Of a DNA stretch of 32,092 bases, positions 30,864 to 32,092 are shown one piece after another. The stretch is taken from the NCBI GenBank assembly GCA_001303025.1, contig LJNK01000039.1, forward strand, positions 1-32,092, read 5' to 3'. The notes beneath the pieces are model-generated. The model saw only the letters and a list, made by a program, of their open reading frames with translations, was not told the origin of the DNA and searched no databases. Numbering within the stretch: position 1 is the stretch's first letter; each line of letters opens with the position of its first letter. The DNA comes from Deltaproteobacteria bacterium SG8_13 (lineage in GTDB: Bacteria; Desulfobacterota; Desulfobacteria; Desulfobacterales; SG8-13). A program made the translations under genes and the position numbers.

Positions 30864-32092
30864 TCAACCCTGCTTGCCGCCGCGGGAACGCATTTCCTGC
30901 AGTGCTGTCGGGCTGGTTTCCTGAATGTACTTTCTCACCCCCCGGACAATCCCCTCAACCAGCCGGTCCTGATATGTGGGGTTGATGAGGCGGCGGCACT
31001 CCCGGGGGTTGCTGATAAAAGAGGTCTCGATAAGGATAGACGGCATCTGGGCGCCGAGCAGAACGTAAAAGGGTGCCTGCTTGACCCCTTTGCCCTTGAT
31101 GCGGCTGTAGCCTCTCTGTTTCAGCCGCACAATGGCGGCTTCCTGAACGTATGCAGCCAGGCGGGTCGATTCGTGAATCTTGGCATTGTGCATCAGCGAA
31201 AAAAGAATGGTCTCCAGGTCGCTGATGTTGTTGGTGGAAGTCTTGTTTTCCATGGCCGCCACCATGCGGGCTTCGTCGTCGGAGGCCAGGTTCAGGATGT
31301 AGGTGGAAATCCCGTATGCCCGGGGATCCTTGTTGGCGTTGGTGTGAATGGAGATAAACAGGTCTGCGTTTTTGGTGTTGGCAAAGGCGGTGCGTTCTTC
31401 CAGCGTCAGAAAACGGTCGCCGTTGCGGGTGAGGATCACCTCGACGCCGAGCTCCTTACGGAGTTTGGCAGCCAATTTTCTGCCAATCTGCAGCACGACC
31501 GTTTTTTCATGCACACCCTTCAGGTACCCCGGTGCGCCGTAATCCTTTCCCCCGTGACCCGGGTCCACCACAATGCGGCGCACCCCGAGCGAAAGCTGCC
31601 TGGCCAGATCCTGGACCGATTTCCGCGGGTCGATTTTATCGGCTTTGGGGTCCGTGCGGGCGATTTGCGGAGGAGATTCCTTCGTATCACCGCCCCGGAT
31701 GTCGAGTACGATTCGGAATGGATCCCTGAGTGAAAACACCTTGTAGGATTGAATCGACTTCATGTCCGCCACAATGCGGACGGATGTGGGCGTATATTGG
31801 CCGGCCCGCGCGTGCAGCAGCAGATCGTCATCGATAGGTATGATTCTGGGCAGACCCTCTTCCAGCCGGGCGTTGTCGACATCCACATACAGGCGGCGCG
31901 GCTTCTGGTTGGAAGGATCCCTTTTGAGTTCGTTGAAGGCAAACTGGGTCTCGCCGTTCAGGTCGATGACCAGCCGCGTGTAATTCGGATTGGACCAGAA
32001 GCGCATGCCGGTCACGGTCAACATTTTCCCGAGCGGCGGCCGGGCGGCTTCCCCTGCTTCGGCACCCGAATCTTCTGTGGAAAGCGCCTCGG
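30864..32092 (-). CDS. N-acetylmuramoyl-L-alanine amidase with AMIN domain, 5'-truncated
   Basis: An AmiC-type periplasmic amidase that cleaves peptidoglycan stem peptides during cell separation. The frame is open to the window edge, so the N-terminus and any signal peptide are missing; an internal ATG at 32024 is probably not the real start. An AMIN domain comes first (TRLVIDLNGETQFAFNEL, RIVLDIRGG), then Amidase_3: RRIVVDPGHGGKDYGAPG (Zn His), GVHEKTVVLQIGRKLA (Zn Glu), DLFISIHTNAN (Zn His) and PSILIETSFISNPREC (catalytic Glu). The AMIN domain targets the protein to the septum. The upstream residues (EALSTEDSGAEAGEAA) look like a linker. Confidence 0.93.
   Translation of the reverse strand, partial: EALSTEDSGAEAGEAARPPLGKMLTVTGMRFWSNPNYTRLVIDLNGETQFAFNELKRDPSNQKPRRLYVDVDNARLEEGLPRIIPIDDDLLLHARAGQYTPTSVRIVADMKSIQSYKVFSLRDPFRIVLDIRGGDTKESPPQIARTDPKADKIDPRKSVQDLARQLSLGVRRIVVDPGHGGKDYGAPGYLKGVHEKTVVLQIGRKLAAKLRKELGVEVILTRNGDRFLTLEERTAFANTKNADLFISIHTNANKDPRAYGISTYILNLASDDEARMVAAMENKTSTNNISDLETILFSLMHNAKIHESTRLAAYVQEAAIVRLKQRGYSRIKGKGVKQAPFYVLLGAQMPSILIETSFISNPRECRRLINPTYQDRLVEGIVRGVRKYIQETSPTALQEMRSRGGKQG

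Overview
The window looks like a chromosomal segment from an anaerobic Desulfobacterota (deltaproteobacterial, sulfate-reducer-like) genome. The evidence is GC-rich coding DNA, a heterodisulfide-reductase HdrC-type iron-sulfur protein, a rubrerythrin-like diiron protein, a UGA-encoded selenoprotein, lipopolysaccharide-export genes (lptA, lptE) and di-heme cytochrome genes. This assignment is inference; there is no 16S rRNA. I saw no tRNA, rRNA, CRISPR array, insertion sequence or phage genes.

Layout. 1-6.4 kb, mostly minus strand: a 3'-truncated tRNA-dihydrouridine synthase, a tandemly duplicated HdrC-like protein, a small PGPGW-type membrane protein (+), a probably broken ORF, an LptA-like protein (+), then murJ-ftsB-TPR-rubrerythrin-like (-). 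6.4-10 kb: rpsT (+) converges on lptE, which lies downstream of leuS (-). 10.2-18.6 kb (+): RNase G/E, then yajC-secD-secF (Sec translocon accessory complex), dprA and topA. 18.6-25.6 kb (+): a branched-chain amino acid operon ilvB-ilvN-ilvC-cimA-(small ORF)-leuA. 25.7-32.1 kb (all -): an unrecognised 126-aa protein, an atypical SDR, a small membrane protein, a di-heme cytochrome c peroxidase/MauG-like protein with a TPR partner, a GNAT-selenoprotein-VOC group, and a 5'-truncated N-acetylmuramoyl-L-alanine amidase.

Two things stand out. First, the operon at 18.9 kb is preceded by a complete ribosome-mediated attenuator. It has a 29-codon leader peptide with 14 Ile/Leu/Val codons, a protector hairpin, a 12-bp antiterminator and a U-run terminator, all readable from the sequence. 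The operon carries citramalate synthase, so isoleucine is probably made from pyruvate plus acetyl-CoA, with IlvB/N and IlvC shared between the valine/leucine and isoleucine branches and LeuA committing carbon to leucine. Second, the AhpD/carboxymuconolactone-decarboxylase gene at 29885-30226 has an in-frame TGA that makes the active site CxxU. The rest of the domain is intact beyond the TGA, a SECIS-like hairpin follows it, and the AhpD-type Glu and His relay residues are conserved, so a conventional gene caller would cut this protein in half.

Other points: a 42-codon small ORF joined to both cimA and leuA by ATGA overlaps; a near-perfect intrinsic-terminator structure inside the di-heme cytochrome gene; a 10-bp inverted repeat bracketing the ilv promoter; and non-ATG starts at rpsT, yajC, secD, topA and probably lptA.
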